Of a stretch of 64,000 nucleotides of DNA, positions 19,918-28,768 are shown in pieces. Under the pieces are notes generated by a model. That model was given only the letters and a program-made list of their open reading frames with translations, ran no database searches and was not told the DNA's origin. The stretch is from Arsenophonus sp. (lineage in GTDB: Bacteria > Pseudomonadota > Gammaproteobacteria > Enterobacterales > Enterobacteriaceae): NCBI GenBank assembly GCA_031446085.1, contig CP132901.1, forward strand, positions 248,001-312,000. Reading direction: 5' to 3'. The translations under genes and the position numbers were made by a program. Every line of letters starts with the position of its first letter. The stretch's first letter is position 1.

Positions 19918-20208
19918 TCAAAATATATTTTTTTCAACATATCTTTTAAATTCTTCATATCCACCAATATATTTATTTTCTATAAAAATTTGAGGAACAG
20001 TTTTAATTTTTTTCTTTAGATTTTTTATAAGAAAAAAATTGCTATGTTCCTTATTATTGATATCAATATATTCATGTTGATATATAACATTATCTTTACA
20101 TATTTTTTTAGCTAAATTTATAGCAGAAACACAATACGAGCATTTAGAACGACCAAAAATGTAAATTTTTTTATGATTTTTTGATAAATTATTCATATTT
20201 TTTTCCAT
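19918..20208 (-). CDS. grxA: Glutaredoxin 1 with a CSYC active site
   Basis: GrxA is a glutathione-dependent dithiol reductant. The fold is clear: IYIFGRSKCSYCVSAINLAK and the glutathione-binding TVPQIFIENKYIGGYEEF. The residue between the cysteines is serine (Cys23-Ser24-Tyr25-Cys26) instead of the usual proline of CPYC. The 96 residues are longer than the 85 of E. coli because of an N-terminal extension of about 12; an internal ATG at residue 5 is an alternative start. It lies between ybjG and ygfZ on the minus strand. Confidence 0.9.
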   Translation of the reverse strand: MEKNMNNLSKNHKKIYIFGRSKCSYCVSAINLAKKICKDNVIYQHEYIDINNKEHSNFFLIKNLKKKIKTVPQIFIENKYIGGYEEFKRYVEKNIF

Positions 20209-20246
20209 AAAATTTATTTTTCTTCGATTAATTACTTATACCTTTA

Positions 20247-21155
20247 TTATATTTTAATTTTTAATCTACTATCTTTTTGATTTTTAATTCTAAAAATACT
20301 ATTAAATGATATCATTTTATTACGTATTACAGCTTGAATATCAAAATATTTATCAAATATAAGTACAACAGATAAAATTGTACCAACTTTTTTCCAATAG
20401 CTATTTATTTTAAATTCTATTTCTTCTCCTATATTTGGAAATAAATTGCAAATTCCACTTAAACAATACATAGAATAATTATTAATTTTTTTATGTTTAA
20501 CCTTAACAATATTTTCTTGTCCAAGATAGCATCCTTTATTATAACTGATACTGAATGGTATTGCATCTAAATTTAAATATTGAGGAAAAAATTTTTGAAT
20601 GTTTTGATTTTCAATAATAGGATATCCTCCATTTATCTCCAAAGATAACCATTGATTATGATCAATGGTATAAATTAAATCTTTAAATATATTTTGATAC
20701 TGTATATTATTTGTAACTAACAAAAAACGTTCAATAGGATTTTGAATATACAAAAGTATATTATCCTTCAAATAAACAATATTTTTATTTAAATCAGGTA
20801 ATGTTTTAAAATATTTTTTTAAAATATTCTTAATATTTTCCCCAACTAATCCTAATATTGTTACATTTTTTTTTATATCAATTGAAATTTTAGAAAAAAT
20901 AGCATATTTTTTAAATACATTTATTTGATCTTTTATTAAGTTATTTTTAATAATATAAGCATACCCTTTTTTATATTGAAAAATTCTAAAAACATGTAAG
21001 ACTTTTCCATATGAATTACAATGGGCTGTAAAAATATATCTTGTATTATTTATAAATTTAACGTCTCCAGTTATCTGTTCTTGTAAATATTTTTTTGAAT
21101 CTGGACCAGAAATTTGTACCAATTTCCATTGATCAAGTAATATAATTTGTCTCAT
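20247..21155 (-). CDS. ygfZ: Folate-binding Fe-S cluster assembly factor YgfZ
   Basis: YgfZ is a tetrahydrofolate-binding protein needed for a subset of [4Fe-4S] enzymes. The signature KGCYLGQE is present near residue 220, within YNKGCYLGQENIVKVKHK. The N-terminal GcvT-like fold appears as VQISGPDSKKYLQEQITGD. The 302 residues are slightly shorter than the E. coli protein (326). Fe-S clients in this window include MutY. No neighbours share its pathway. Confidence 0.93.
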   Translation of the reverse strand: MRQIILLDQWKLVQISGPDSKKYLQEQITGDVKFINNTRYIFTAHCNSYGKVLHVFRIFQYKKGYAYIIKNNLIKDQINVFKKYAIFSKISIDIKKNVTILGLVGENIKNILKKYFKTLPDLNKNIVYLKDNILLYIQNPIERFLLVTNNIQYQNIFKDLIYTIDHNQWLSLEINGGYPIIENQNIQKFFPQYLNLDAIPFSISYNKGCYLGQENIVKVKHKKINNYSMYCLSGICNLFPNIGEEIEFKINSYWKKVGTILSVVLIFDKYFDIQAVIRNKMISFNSIFRIKNQKDSRLKIKI

Positions 21156-21217
21156 AAAAGTATTCTAATGTATATTTAAAATAATTTATATTTTATTTTA
21201 AAATTAAATGATTTGAT

Positions 21218-22105
21218 TTACTTTAAATTATATTTAATCCATTGATTAAATTTATTTCCTAATGTTTCATGTTTTAAACTGAATTCTAAAAAAGCCTTCA
21301 TATATTCTAATTTGTTACCACAATCATGATATTTACCTTTTAAAAAATGTGCTTCAACTTTTTCATGTTTAATCAACATTTTAATTGCATCTGTCAAATC
21401 TATAGAATTATTAAAAATATTACCTTCATTTTCTAAAAAATTCCATATTTTTTCAGAAAATACATATCTTCCAACAATAGATAAATTAGAATTTATTTCA
21501 TGAAATTCTGGTTTTTCTATTATATTATTGATAATATTTTTTTTAGACTCCATTTCTTTTTTTAAACTTACAATTCCATAACTTGAAATATTTTTTTTTG
21601 ATATTGGAGTGACTAAAATTTGACTTAATCTACACTTGTTAAATTTCATCAACATAGCACTGAGATTTTCTTGATTTAGATTTGATGCATATTGATTTAT
21701 AATAACGTCTGGTAAAATCAATGCGAATGGTTGATAACCAACTAATGGTTTTGCACATAATATTGCATTTCCTATTCCTTTTGGAATATCTTGATTAACA
21801 TATTTAATTATAGGTATTTTAAAATCTTTAAAATGTATATTGTTAAAAAATAAATTAGAATGTTCTTGGACAAATTCTAATTTATTTTTTAAATATTTTT
21901 TAATAGAACGTTTTTTACTATTAATTACGAGTATTATATTTTTTAAATTAGAAAAAATACATTCGTAAAAAATGTAATCAATCAATGGTTTATCTGCTAA
22001 TGGTAACATTTCTTTAGGAATAGATTTTGTAGAAGGAAACATTCTACTACCAATTCCAGCAGCAGGAATAATAACTTTAGTAATTTCTTTATTACAATTA
22101 TTAAT
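21218..22105 (-). CDS. galU: UTP-glucose-1-phosphate uridylyltransferase, probable ATT start
   Basis: GalU makes UDP-glucose, the donor for WaaG. The first ATG (22040-22042) would begin inside the nucleotide-binding loop and lose the signature PAAGIGSRM. The open frame extends upstream without any ATG, GTG or TTG to a TAG stop. An ATT at 22103-22105 aligns exactly with E. coli residue 1 (INNCNKEITKVIIPAAG) and lies six bases after AAGGA (22112-22116). I therefore assign the start to ATT, giving 295 residues (E. coli 302). IPKEMLPLADKPLIDYI and KYHDCGNKLEYMKAF confirm the family. The alternative is a decayed ATG and a weakened gene. Confidence 0.88.
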   Translation of the reverse strand: MNNCNKEITKVIIPAAGIGSRMFPSTKSIPKEMLPLADKPLIDYIFYECIFSNLKNIILVINSKKRSIKKYLKNKLEFVQEHSNLFFNNIHFKDFKIPIIKYVNQDIPKGIGNAILCAKPLVGYQPFALILPDVIINQYASNLNQENLSAMLMKFNKCRLSQILVTPISKKNISSYGIVSLKKEMESKKNIINNIIEKPEFHEINSNLSIVGRYVFSEKIWNFLENEGNIFNNSIDLTDAIKMLIKHEKVEAHFLKGKYHDCGNKLEYMKAFLEFSLKHETLGNKFNQWIKYNLK

Positions 22106-22202
22106 TTTTTTTCCTTGCTAAATAATTTTAGTATAAAATACTATATAATTATATATAATTATATAATTATGAAAAGTAAAATATTTTTATAGGTTTAAAA
22201 AA

Positions 22203-22841
22203 ATGAAATTTGAAATTATTCAGGTTACTTATTTAAAACAAAATTGTACAATAATTTGGGATGAAAACACATTAGATGGAGTTGTCGTAGATCCAGGTGG
22301 AAAAAGTAAAAAAATAATTCAAAAAATAAAACATTATGCAATTAATATAAAATATATATTACTAACACATGGACATTTTGATCATATATCTGATGCAATG
22401 AAAATATCTAAATATTTTTCTATACCTATTATTGGTCCAAATATAGAAGATAAATTTTTATTTGAAAATTTTTCATTACAATCAAATGTTATTTCAAATA
22501 ACATAAAAAATTTTAATTTTTATCCAAATTTATGGCTTAATGATAATGATGTAATTACTTTTGGTACTATCAAATTCAATGTTTTACATTGCCCAGGTCA
22601 TACTCCTGGACATGTAATCTTTGTAAATCATAAAGATAAAATAATTTCTATTGGAGATGTTTTATTTCATAAAAGTATTGGAAGAACGGATTTACCTAGA
22701 GGAAATTTTATAACCTTAATAAATTCTATAAGAAAAAAAATATTTGTTTTAGATGATGATTATAAATTTATACCTGGTCATGGAAAAATTTCAACTTTAG
22801 GAATTGAAAAAAAATATAATCCATTTTTTAAAAAAAATTAA
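22203..22841 (+). CDS. gloC: Hydroxyacylglutathione hydrolase GloC (type II glyoxalase)
   Basis: GloC hydrolyses S-lactoylglutathione in methylglyoxal detoxification. The metallo-beta-lactamase motif LTHGHFDHISD and later ligands in HCPGHTPGH, SIGDVLF and FIPGHG are present. The 212 residues match E. coli YcbL (215). Order gloC-aspC-ompF-asnS is the same as in E. coli, although gloC is here on the opposite strand to aspC, as in E. coli, and the two stop codons are six bases apart. Confidence 0.93.
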   Translation: MKFEIIQVTYLKQNCTIIWDENTLDGVVVDPGGKSKKIIQKIKHYAINIKYILLTHGHFDHISDAMKISKYFSIPIIGPNIEDKFLFENFSLQSNVISNNIKNFNFYPNLWLNDNDVITFGTIKFNVLHCPGHTPGHVIFVNHKDKIISIGDVLFHKSIGRTDLPRGNFITLINSIRKKIFVLDDDYKFIPGHGKISTLGIEKKYNPFFKKN

Positions 22842-22847
22842 GTTTTT

Positions 22848-24041
22848 TTACCTTGTTACTGAAATAATTGAATCACATAAAAATGGAATATTCTTTGATG
22901 TTAAAGCTGCAATATTAATTCGCCCTGAATCAATTAAATAAATACCATATTCTTTTCTTAATCTTTCAATATTATGTTTATCTAAATCTGTAAATGAAAA
23001 CATCCCATTTTGTTTTTTAATAAAATCAAAATGTTCCGAATTACTTCTTTCTTTTAAATTTTTAACTAACAATCTTCTCATTTTTTTTATTCTATTACGC
23101 ATACTAGTTAATTCCATAATCCATTCTTTTTTTAAAATTTTATTTGATAGAATTGTACTAACAATAGCTGCTCCATGTGATGGAGGATTAGAATAATTAG
23201 ATCTTATAATTAATTTAGTTTGACTTAGTACATTTTCTGCATGTACACTATTTTTAGCAATAATTGTATAAGAACCAACACGTTCATTATATAAACTAAA
23301 ATTTTTTGAATAAGAATTTAAAACAATAATTTCAGGATTGTTTTTTGCAAAAATTCGTAAACTTAGTGTGTCTTGATATAAATCAGTTGAAAAACCTTGA
23401 TATGCAAAATCAAATATTGGTAATAATTTTTTTTTCTCTGCAAGTAATGATAATATTTTCCATTGCTCAGGAGTAGGATCAATTCCAGTAGGATTATGGC
23501 AACATCCATGCAATAATAATACATCTCCAAATTTTGTATATTTTAGACTATTTAACATTTTTTCAAAATTTAAATTATGATTATGGGAATCATAATAATT
23601 ATATTGACAAATTTCTAATCCAGAATTTTTAAAAATAGTGTTATGATTAGGCCAAGTTGGATTACTAATCCATACGCGTTTAATAAAAGAATTACTCGAT
23701 AAAAAATCAGCTATTATGCGTAATGCACTAGTACCACCAGGAGTTTGAGAAGTTCTTGCTCGATTTTCTTTAATAATTGGATTATTTTTTCCTAATAATA
23801 AATTTTGAGTTAAATTACAAAAATTTGGAATACCAATAATATTAAGATAATTTTTTGTTACTTCATTTTCTAATAAATATTTTTCTGCTTTTTTTACAGA
23901 TTCTAAAATAGGTGTTTTCCCAAATTCATTTTTATATATCCCAATTCCTAAATTAATTTTTTCTTTTCTTTGATCAAGATTAAATTTTTCTAATAAATCA
24001 ATAATAGGATCCTGTAATGCAAATTTAATTTTTTCAAACAT
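22848..24041 (-). CDS. aspC: Aspartate aminotransferase
   Basis: AspC interconverts oxaloacetate/glutamate and aspartate/2-oxoglutarate and can serve as a general transaminase. Start at the ATG 24039-24041 gives MFEKIKFALQDPI, matching E. coli; an 11-codon extension upstream is unlikely. The PLP lysine lies in SYSKNFSLYNERVG, and HGCCHNPTGIDP and RANYSNPP-type segments are conserved (IRSNYSNPPSHGAA). The 397 residues match the family (396). It is downstream of ompF but separated by a strong hairpin terminator. Confidence 0.96.
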   Translation of the reverse strand: MFEKIKFALQDPIIDLLEKFNLDQRKEKINLGIGIYKNEFGKTPILESVKKAEKYLLENEVTKNYLNIIGIPNFCNLTQNLLLGKNNPIIKENRARTSQTPGGTSALRIIADFLSSNSFIKRVWISNPTWPNHNTIFKNSGLEICQYNYYDSHNHNLNFEKMLNSLKYTKFGDVLLLHGCCHNPTGIDPTPEQWKILSLLAEKKKLLPIFDFAYQGFSTDLYQDTLSLRIFAKNNPEIIVLNSYSKNFSLYNERVGSYTIIAKNSVHAENVLSQTKLIIRSNYSNPPSHGAAIVSTILSNKILKKEWIMELTSMRNRIKKMRRLLVKNLKERSNSEHFDFIKKQNGMFSFTDLDKHNIERLRKEYGIYLIDSGRINIAALTSKNIPFLCDSIISVTR

Positions 24042-24072
24042 ATATAAACCATAAATTAAAATTATTAATATC

Positions 24073-24108
24073 ATAATAAAAGCAGCGATAAATCGCTGCT
24101 TTTATTAT
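24073..24108 (-). terminator. Perfect 16 bp hairpin terminator downstream of ompF
   Basis: 24073-24088 and 24093-24108 are perfectly complementary with a four-base loop; the core AGCAGCGA/TCGCTGCT is unusually GC-rich for this window. It follows the ompF stop codon by 24 bases and is flanked by A/T runs, so it can act as a Rho-independent terminator that separates ompF from aspC. Confidence 0.85.
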
Positions 24109-24132
24109 TTTAAAAAATTACAATATTAAAAA

Positions 24133-25257
24133 CTAAAACTGATATATTAAACCTACACCAAATACACTATCAGTACCAATGTTATGTGTTTGAGTAAATT
24201 CATTGTTATTTATTAAATTCATTTTATAATCAACAACTGCAACTAAATTTTTATTAAAATTATAATACGTTCCTAATGAAATATATTTAAGTAATTTTTG
24301 TCTAGATAATACATTTCCATTATCTTTTTTTGTAGATTCAATATAAGATATAGAAGGTTTTAACCCTAAATCATCAAATGAATATTGAGCAACTAACTCT
24401 AAATTTTCAGTTTTGTTACCAATATTGTCTATATCAGATTCAATTCGATCAAAATCTCCCACAATTCTACTTAATCTAAAATGTTCACCGTAAATAGCAG
24501 CTGTATATAAATTATTAAACTTATATTTTACACCTAAATTCCAACCTTGAGGATGATCACTGTAAGTACTTTCATACATTTCTTGGCTTAAATTTAATGG
24601 AATAATCGTATTGGATCTAATATATCCTAGACCTAATGTTACGCCACTATCACCAACATCATATTGAACTGATAAACCCCATCCACTTCCATTATTTTTT
24701 AAAATATCTTTACTACCTGAATTATTATTTTTATTTTTTCCTTGATATTGCAAAGCAAAATTTAATCCATCAACTAATCCAAAAAAATCAGCTGTACGAT
24801 AAGTTAATAAATTACGATTAAGTCCAACCATATAACTGTCAGATTGACGAATATATCCTAAATTAAATAACGGCGATATATTGGTCCATACACTAATATC
24901 ACGTAATACTCCATAATTACGACCATAATCAATAGATCCATAATTAGGTGAACTAAATCCAATATACGCTAATTTGTTTTTATGTATACTTTCATCTTCT
25001 GTAGTATTTGTATTAGTATTCAAAGCAAAATGTCCATAACCACGAAATTCATCTGATATATAAACATTTCCTTTTATTCCTAAAGTAAAGTTAGAATTGT
25101 CACCTCGTTCATGACTATCTTTTTTCGTAAAATGATGTCTTGCTTTCATTTTCCCATAAAAATCCAATTGATTTCCATCTTGATTATAGATTTCAGCTGA
25201 ATTTACTGTGGTAACAAATAAAGCTGTAATCATTATTACAAGAACGTTCCGCTTCAT
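24133..25257 (-). CDS. ompF: OmpF/OmpC-type trimeric porin
   Basis: The 374-residue protein has a Sec signal (about residues 1-20, ending VNSA, then EIYNQDGNQLDFYGKM) and ends in an aromatic residue (GVGLIYQF), the BAM recognition signature. Alternating beta strands and the segments GNVYISDEFRGYGHFALN, YIGFSSPNYGSIDYGRNYG and DGLNFALQYQGKN mark an enterobacterial general porin. The loop-3 equivalent lacks the PEFGG-type sequence and is diverged. A GAGGAA site precedes the ATG, and a 20 bp palindrome lies upstream. Position between aspC and asnS is that of E. coli ompF. It is a passive route for nutrients across the outer membrane. Confidence 0.93.
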   Translation of the reverse strand: MKRNVLVIMITALFVTTVNSAEIYNQDGNQLDFYGKMKARHHFTKKDSHERGDNSNFTLGIKGNVYISDEFRGYGHFALNTNTNTTEDESIHKNKLAYIGFSSPNYGSIDYGRNYGVLRDISVWTNISPLFNLGYIRQSDSYMVGLNRNLLTYRTADFFGLVDGLNFALQYQGKNKNNNSGSKDILKNNGSGWGLSVQYDVGDSGVTLGLGYIRSNTIIPLNLSQEMYESTYSDHPQGWNLGVKYKFNNLYTAAIYGEHFRLSRIVGDFDRIESDIDNIGNKTENLELVAQYSFDDLGLKPSISYIESTKKDNGNVLSRQKLLKYISLGTYYNFNKNLVAVVDYKMNLINNNEFTQTHNIGTDSVFGVGLIYQF

Positions 25258-25285
25258 TATGTTTTCCTCATTATTGTTTTATATT

Positions 25286-25305
25286 ATTTGTTTTATAAAA
25301 CAAAT
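25286..25305. promoter_or_regulatory. 20 bp perfect palindrome upstream of ompF
   Basis: The self-complementary sequence centred between 25295 and 25296 (ATTTGTTTTA and its complement) lies 29 bases upstream of the ompF start. It could be an operator or a leader hairpin. No known regulator site is recognised, and AT-only palindromes arise readily in this composition. Confidence 0.3.
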
Positions 25306-25493
25306 CTATAGTTCAATAAATACACTTCTTGTTGATTTAATATCAAAATTTTTTATTAAGTTAAAAATCTGATAAAGTTAACTTATTGATTAAGTTTAAA
25401 TAATCTTTTTTTACATAATTTTTTTATAGAAAAAAAATTCGTCATACTAAATATAATTTAAATATTTTTTATAAACCACTTGATAAAAATTTT

Positions 25494-26906
25494 CTAATAA
25501 TTTAAGTTTCCTACTGCTCGTGGGAATGGTATAGCTTCACGAATATTTTTTATTCCCGTTACATAACTTATCAATCGTTCAAATCCCAATCCAAACCCTG
25601 CATGAGGTACAGTTCCATAACGACGTAAATCTGTATACCAAGAATATTTATTTAGATTTATTTTATTTTCTTTCATTCTTAAACATAAAAAATTATAACG
25701 CTCTTCTCTTTCAGAGCCTCCAATAATTTCTCCTACGCCAGATATTAAAACATCCATTGACGATACAGTCTTATTATCATCATTTAAACGCATGTAAAAA
25801 GCTTTTATATTTTTTGGATGATTTTTTATAATCACTGTATTTTTGAAATATTTTTCAACTAAATATCGTTCATGTTCTGTATTCAAATCTATGCCATAAA
25901 GAACTGATCTTTTAAATTCATCTTTTGATTTCTTTAATATTTTTATAGCATCACGATAATCCAATTGAACAAAATCATTACTAATAAATTTTTCAAGTCT
26001 ATTTAATATTAAATTATCTATTTTTTTCGACAAAAAAAATAAATCGTCATTCCTTTCATTTAAAACGATACTGACTATGTATTTTAACATTTTTTCTGAT
26101 AAAATTGCAATATCATTTAATCTTCCAAAAGCTAATTCTGGTTCTACCATCCAAAATTCTGCTAAATGACGATTAGTATTTGAATTTTCTGCTCTAAAAG
26201 TAGGACCAAAAGTATAAACTTTTTTTAAAGCACATGCATAAGATTCTGCATGTAATTGACCAGATACTGTTAAAAATACCTTTTTTTTAAAAAAAGAATC
26301 ATGTTCTGATTTAAAATTACTTGAATTAATTTGATTATTATTTTCTGAATTTTTATTAGAAATGATTTCAAACATTGCACTACTTCCTTCTGTATCTAAA
26401 GATGTTATAATAGGAGTAGAAATCCAAATATATCCTTCCTTATTAAAAAAAGAATGTATAGCGTATGCTATAGTATTTCTAATTCTAGAAATCGCACCTA
26501 TAATATTAGTTCTAGGACGAAGATGAGCAACTTCACGTAAATATTCTATAGTGTGCTGTTTTGAAGATATTGGATAAGATTCTGGATTTTCTATTTTTCC
26601 GATTACAACAACCTCATTTGCTACTATCTCTACATTTTGTTTTTTTCCTTTAGATTTACAAATTTTACCAATTACTTCAACAGTACAATGAGTCGTTAGC
26701 AACGATATTTCTTTATAATTCTTTAAAAAATTATGTACAATAACTTGTAATGGTGTTAAACAAGAACCATCATATATCATCAAAAATAAAAATCCTTTTT
26801 TCGAGACTCTTTTAGTTCTAACCCAACCTTTAATAATAATATTACTACCTATTTTTATATTTCCATTAAGTACTTTTAATATAGAAACCGTTTTAATCAT
26901 TTTCAT
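25494..26906 (-). CDS. asnS: Asparaginyl-tRNA synthetase
   Basis: AsnS charges tRNA-Asn. The 470 residues are near the 466 of E. coli. An N-terminal OB-fold (IKGWVRTKRVSKKGFLFLMIYDG) precedes the class II core: FLTVSGQLHAESYACAL, FGPTFRAENSNTNRHLAEFWMVEPE and GFGLGFERLISYVTG. The start has two closely spaced ATG codons (residues 1 and 3). The order ompF-asnS is ancestral. A 644-base non-coding stretch separates it from rpsF, with which it is divergent. Confidence 0.97.
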   Translation of the reverse strand: MKMIKTVSILKVLNGNIKIGSNIIIKGWVRTKRVSKKGFLFLMIYDGSCLTPLQVIVHNFLKNYKEISLLTTHCTVEVIGKICKSKGKKQNVEIVANEVVVIGKIENPESYPISSKQHTIEYLREVAHLRPRTNIIGAISRIRNTIAYAIHSFFNKEGYIWISTPIITSLDTEGSSAMFEIISNKNSENNNQINSSNFKSEHDSFFKKKVFLTVSGQLHAESYACALKKVYTFGPTFRAENSNTNRHLAEFWMVEPELAFGRLNDIAILSEKMLKYIVSIVLNERNDDLFFLSKKIDNLILNRLEKFISNDFVQLDYRDAIKILKKSKDEFKRSVLYGIDLNTEHERYLVEKYFKNTVIIKNHPKNIKAFYMRLNDDNKTVSSMDVLISGVGEIIGGSEREERYNFLCLRMKENKINLNKYSWYTDLRRYGTVPHAGFGLGFERLISYVTGIKNIREAIPFPRAVGNLNY

Positions 26907-27550
26907 TTTTTAAATCTGTTCTTAATTTTCATTTTTTTTACATATTTAATTTGATATAAACTACCAAAAAATTAAATTGATTATAAAAAACATCAATAAA
27001 TAGAATTTATTCCAAAAACTAAACTTTAAAAAAGTATTTTTCAACATTATACAAATTTTTATTTTATTTTAAAATAGAAACATTTAATTTTACTTTTACT
27101 TAAAAATTAATATTTTCATTTAATCACTAATGAACTTTAATATTAGAACCTCAAAAAACTGATTTTTTTTTACGCATTTTATAAAAATAAAATTTAAATT
27201 TATAAAGAAATAATTTACAATCAGATTATAAATATTTAGAATATTAAAAACAAGAAACTTTTTAATAAAAATAAAAAATATTTAATTAAATATATTTAAT
27301 TCATTTGAAAATAATTTTTACAATTAAAAATAATTATTTAAAAATTTTGATATAAATAGTCAAGTTTTAAAATTATTAGAAATAATAATATCAAACTAAG
27401 ATAGTTAAACAACATTTTTTTAATTTTCAATCTATACAATTATTATTTAATTTGGTAAAATTTTTATTAAAACAAGTAATATTATTAATTAATGATTTAT
27501 TTTTTTTATAAAAAATCTTTTATTACTTTAAGTTAAAAGGTATACTAATA
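26907..27550. other. Long non-coding gap between asnS and rpsF
   Basis: This 644-base divergent intergenic region is almost entirely A/T with stops in all frames. I see no recognisable gene remnant, RNA gene or GC-cored terminator. It presumably carries the promoters of asnS and of the rpsF-rpsR-rplI operon and may be the eroded remains of lost genes. Confidence 0.6.
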
Positions 27551-27913
27551 ATGTTTTATTATGAAATTATTTTCATGATCCATCCCGAATATAGCGAAAA
27601 AGTTACTAGTATTATCAATAGTTATACGGAATTTATTATCAATGAAAATGGGAAAATATATAGATCTGAAAATTGGGGACGTCGTCAATTAGCTTATACA
27701 ATTAATAAATTACATAAAGCTCATTATTTTTTAATGAATATTAAAGCAAAAAAAAGTACTGTTGCAGATCTTGAAAAGAAAATTCGTTTTAACGATGCTA
27801 TTATTCGAAGTTTAATATTAAAAGTTAAAAACTCTATTACAATTGAATCGCCGATGTTAAAAAATAAAGAAAAAAATTTGATTGTTTCTGAACAGAAAAA
27901 ATTAAATACATAA
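27551..27913 (+). CDS. rpsF: Ribosomal protein S6
   Basis: S6 binds 16S rRNA with S18 in the 30S platform. The 120 residues begin MFYYEIIFMIHPEYSEKV, close to E. coli S6, with RSENWGRRQLAYTINKLHKAHYFLMN conserved. The C-terminal tail is shortened and lysine-rich, lacking the glutamate tail that RimK modifies in E. coli. An AAAAGG site lies upstream at a slightly long spacing. First gene of rpsF-rpsR-rplI; priB, normally between rpsF and rpsR, is absent. Confidence 0.97.
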   Translation: MFYYEIIFMIHPEYSEKVTSIINSYTEFIINENGKIYRSENWGRRQLAYTINKLHKAHYFLMNIKAKKSTVADLEKKIRFNDAIIRSLILKVKNSITIESPMLKNKEKNLIVSEQKKLNT

Positions 27914-28035
27914 TAAAAATATCGATTTTAAATTTTAAATATTGATTTAATATCTTAAATTTGATCTATTAAAAAGAAATTTTATAAATTTTAAATAAAA
28001 AATAACTGTTTTTTTACTAATAGGATAATATTGAT

Positions 28036-28263
28036 ATGATTCGTTATATTCGAAAACGTAAATTTTGTCGTTTTACTTCAGAAAAAATTAAAGAAATCGA
28101 TTATAAAGATATTAATATTCTAAAAAGTTATATTAATGAAAATGGGAAAATTGTTCCAAGTCGAATTACAGGAACTTCTTCAAAATATCAACGTCAATTG
28201 TCTATAGCAATCAAACGTGCAAGATATTTATCTTTATTACCATATACAGATAATCATCAATAA
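28036..28263 (+). CDS. rpsR: Ribosomal protein S18
   Basis: The 75-residue protein, with [21 protein letters not shown] and the conserved [27 protein letters not shown] (read in part: [13 protein letters not shown]), is the full-length partner of S6. It follows rpsF by 122 bases; that gap is where priB sits in E. coli, but nothing coding remains there. An AGGATAAT segment precedes the ATG. Confidence 0.97.
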   Translation: MIRYIRKRKFCRFTSEKIKEIDYKDINILKSYINENGKIVPSRITGTSSKYQRQLSIAIKRARYLSLLPYTDNHQ

Positions 28264-28290
28264 AAAAATAAAATATTTTTGGAAATAAAA

Positions 28291-28755
28291 ATGAAAGTTA
28301 TTCTACTTAAAAAAATTGAAAAATTAGGCAATATCGGAGAAATAGCTTTTGTAAAATCAGGATATGCCAGAAATTATTTAATACCTAAAGAAAAAGCTTT
28401 AATTGCAACTAAAGAAAATATTTCTTTTTTTAAAGAAAAAAGAAATGAAATAGAAAAAAAAGAAAAAAAAATATTTGAAGATGCTCAAAATCGTTTAAAA
28501 AAAATAAAAAATATAAAAAATATTATAATTTATGCAAAATCAGGTTTACAGGGTCGACTATTTGGATCAATAGGAAAAAAAGATATAATTAAAGAATTTT
28601 ACAAAAAAAATATTTTAATTTCTAAGAATGAAATATATCTAAAAAACGGAATTTTTAAAAATACTGGAAAGTACGAAATAATATTAAAATTACATTCAGA
28701 AATTAATTACAAATTTAATATTGTTATTTTGGATAAAAAAGAAGAAGAAAAATAG
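28291..28755 (+). CDS. rplI: Ribosomal protein L9
   Basis: L9 binds domain V of 23S rRNA and extends from the L1 stalk side. The ATG at 28291 gives MKVILLKKIEKLGNIGEIAFVKSGYARNYL (read in part: VKSGYARNYLIPKEKA), matching the family; an in-frame TTG four codons earlier is less likely. It has an N-terminal domain, a long charged connecting helix (around residues 45-80) and a C-terminal domain with GLQGRLFGSIGKKDI. The 154 residues are near the usual 149. It is convergent with kdsB, 13 bases apart. Confidence 0.96.
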   Translation: MKVILLKKIEKLGNIGEIAFVKSGYARNYLIPKEKALIATKENISFFKEKRNEIEKKEKKIFEDAQNRLKKIKNIKNIIIYAKSGLQGRLFGSIGKKDIIKEFYKKNILISKNEIYLKNGIFKNTGKYEIILKLHSEINYKFNIVILDKKEEEK

Positions 28756-28768
28756 TTCTTAAAAAAAA

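Noticed and set aside
22141..22170. Tandem TATAATTA-like repeats upstream of gloC
   Set aside because: Pure A/T, irregular and expected in this base composition; no regular period or conserved unit.
26907..27550. Possible degraded gene or small RNA in the asnS-rpsF gap
   Set aside because: No conserved motif, GC-rich island or hairpin could be identified by eye.
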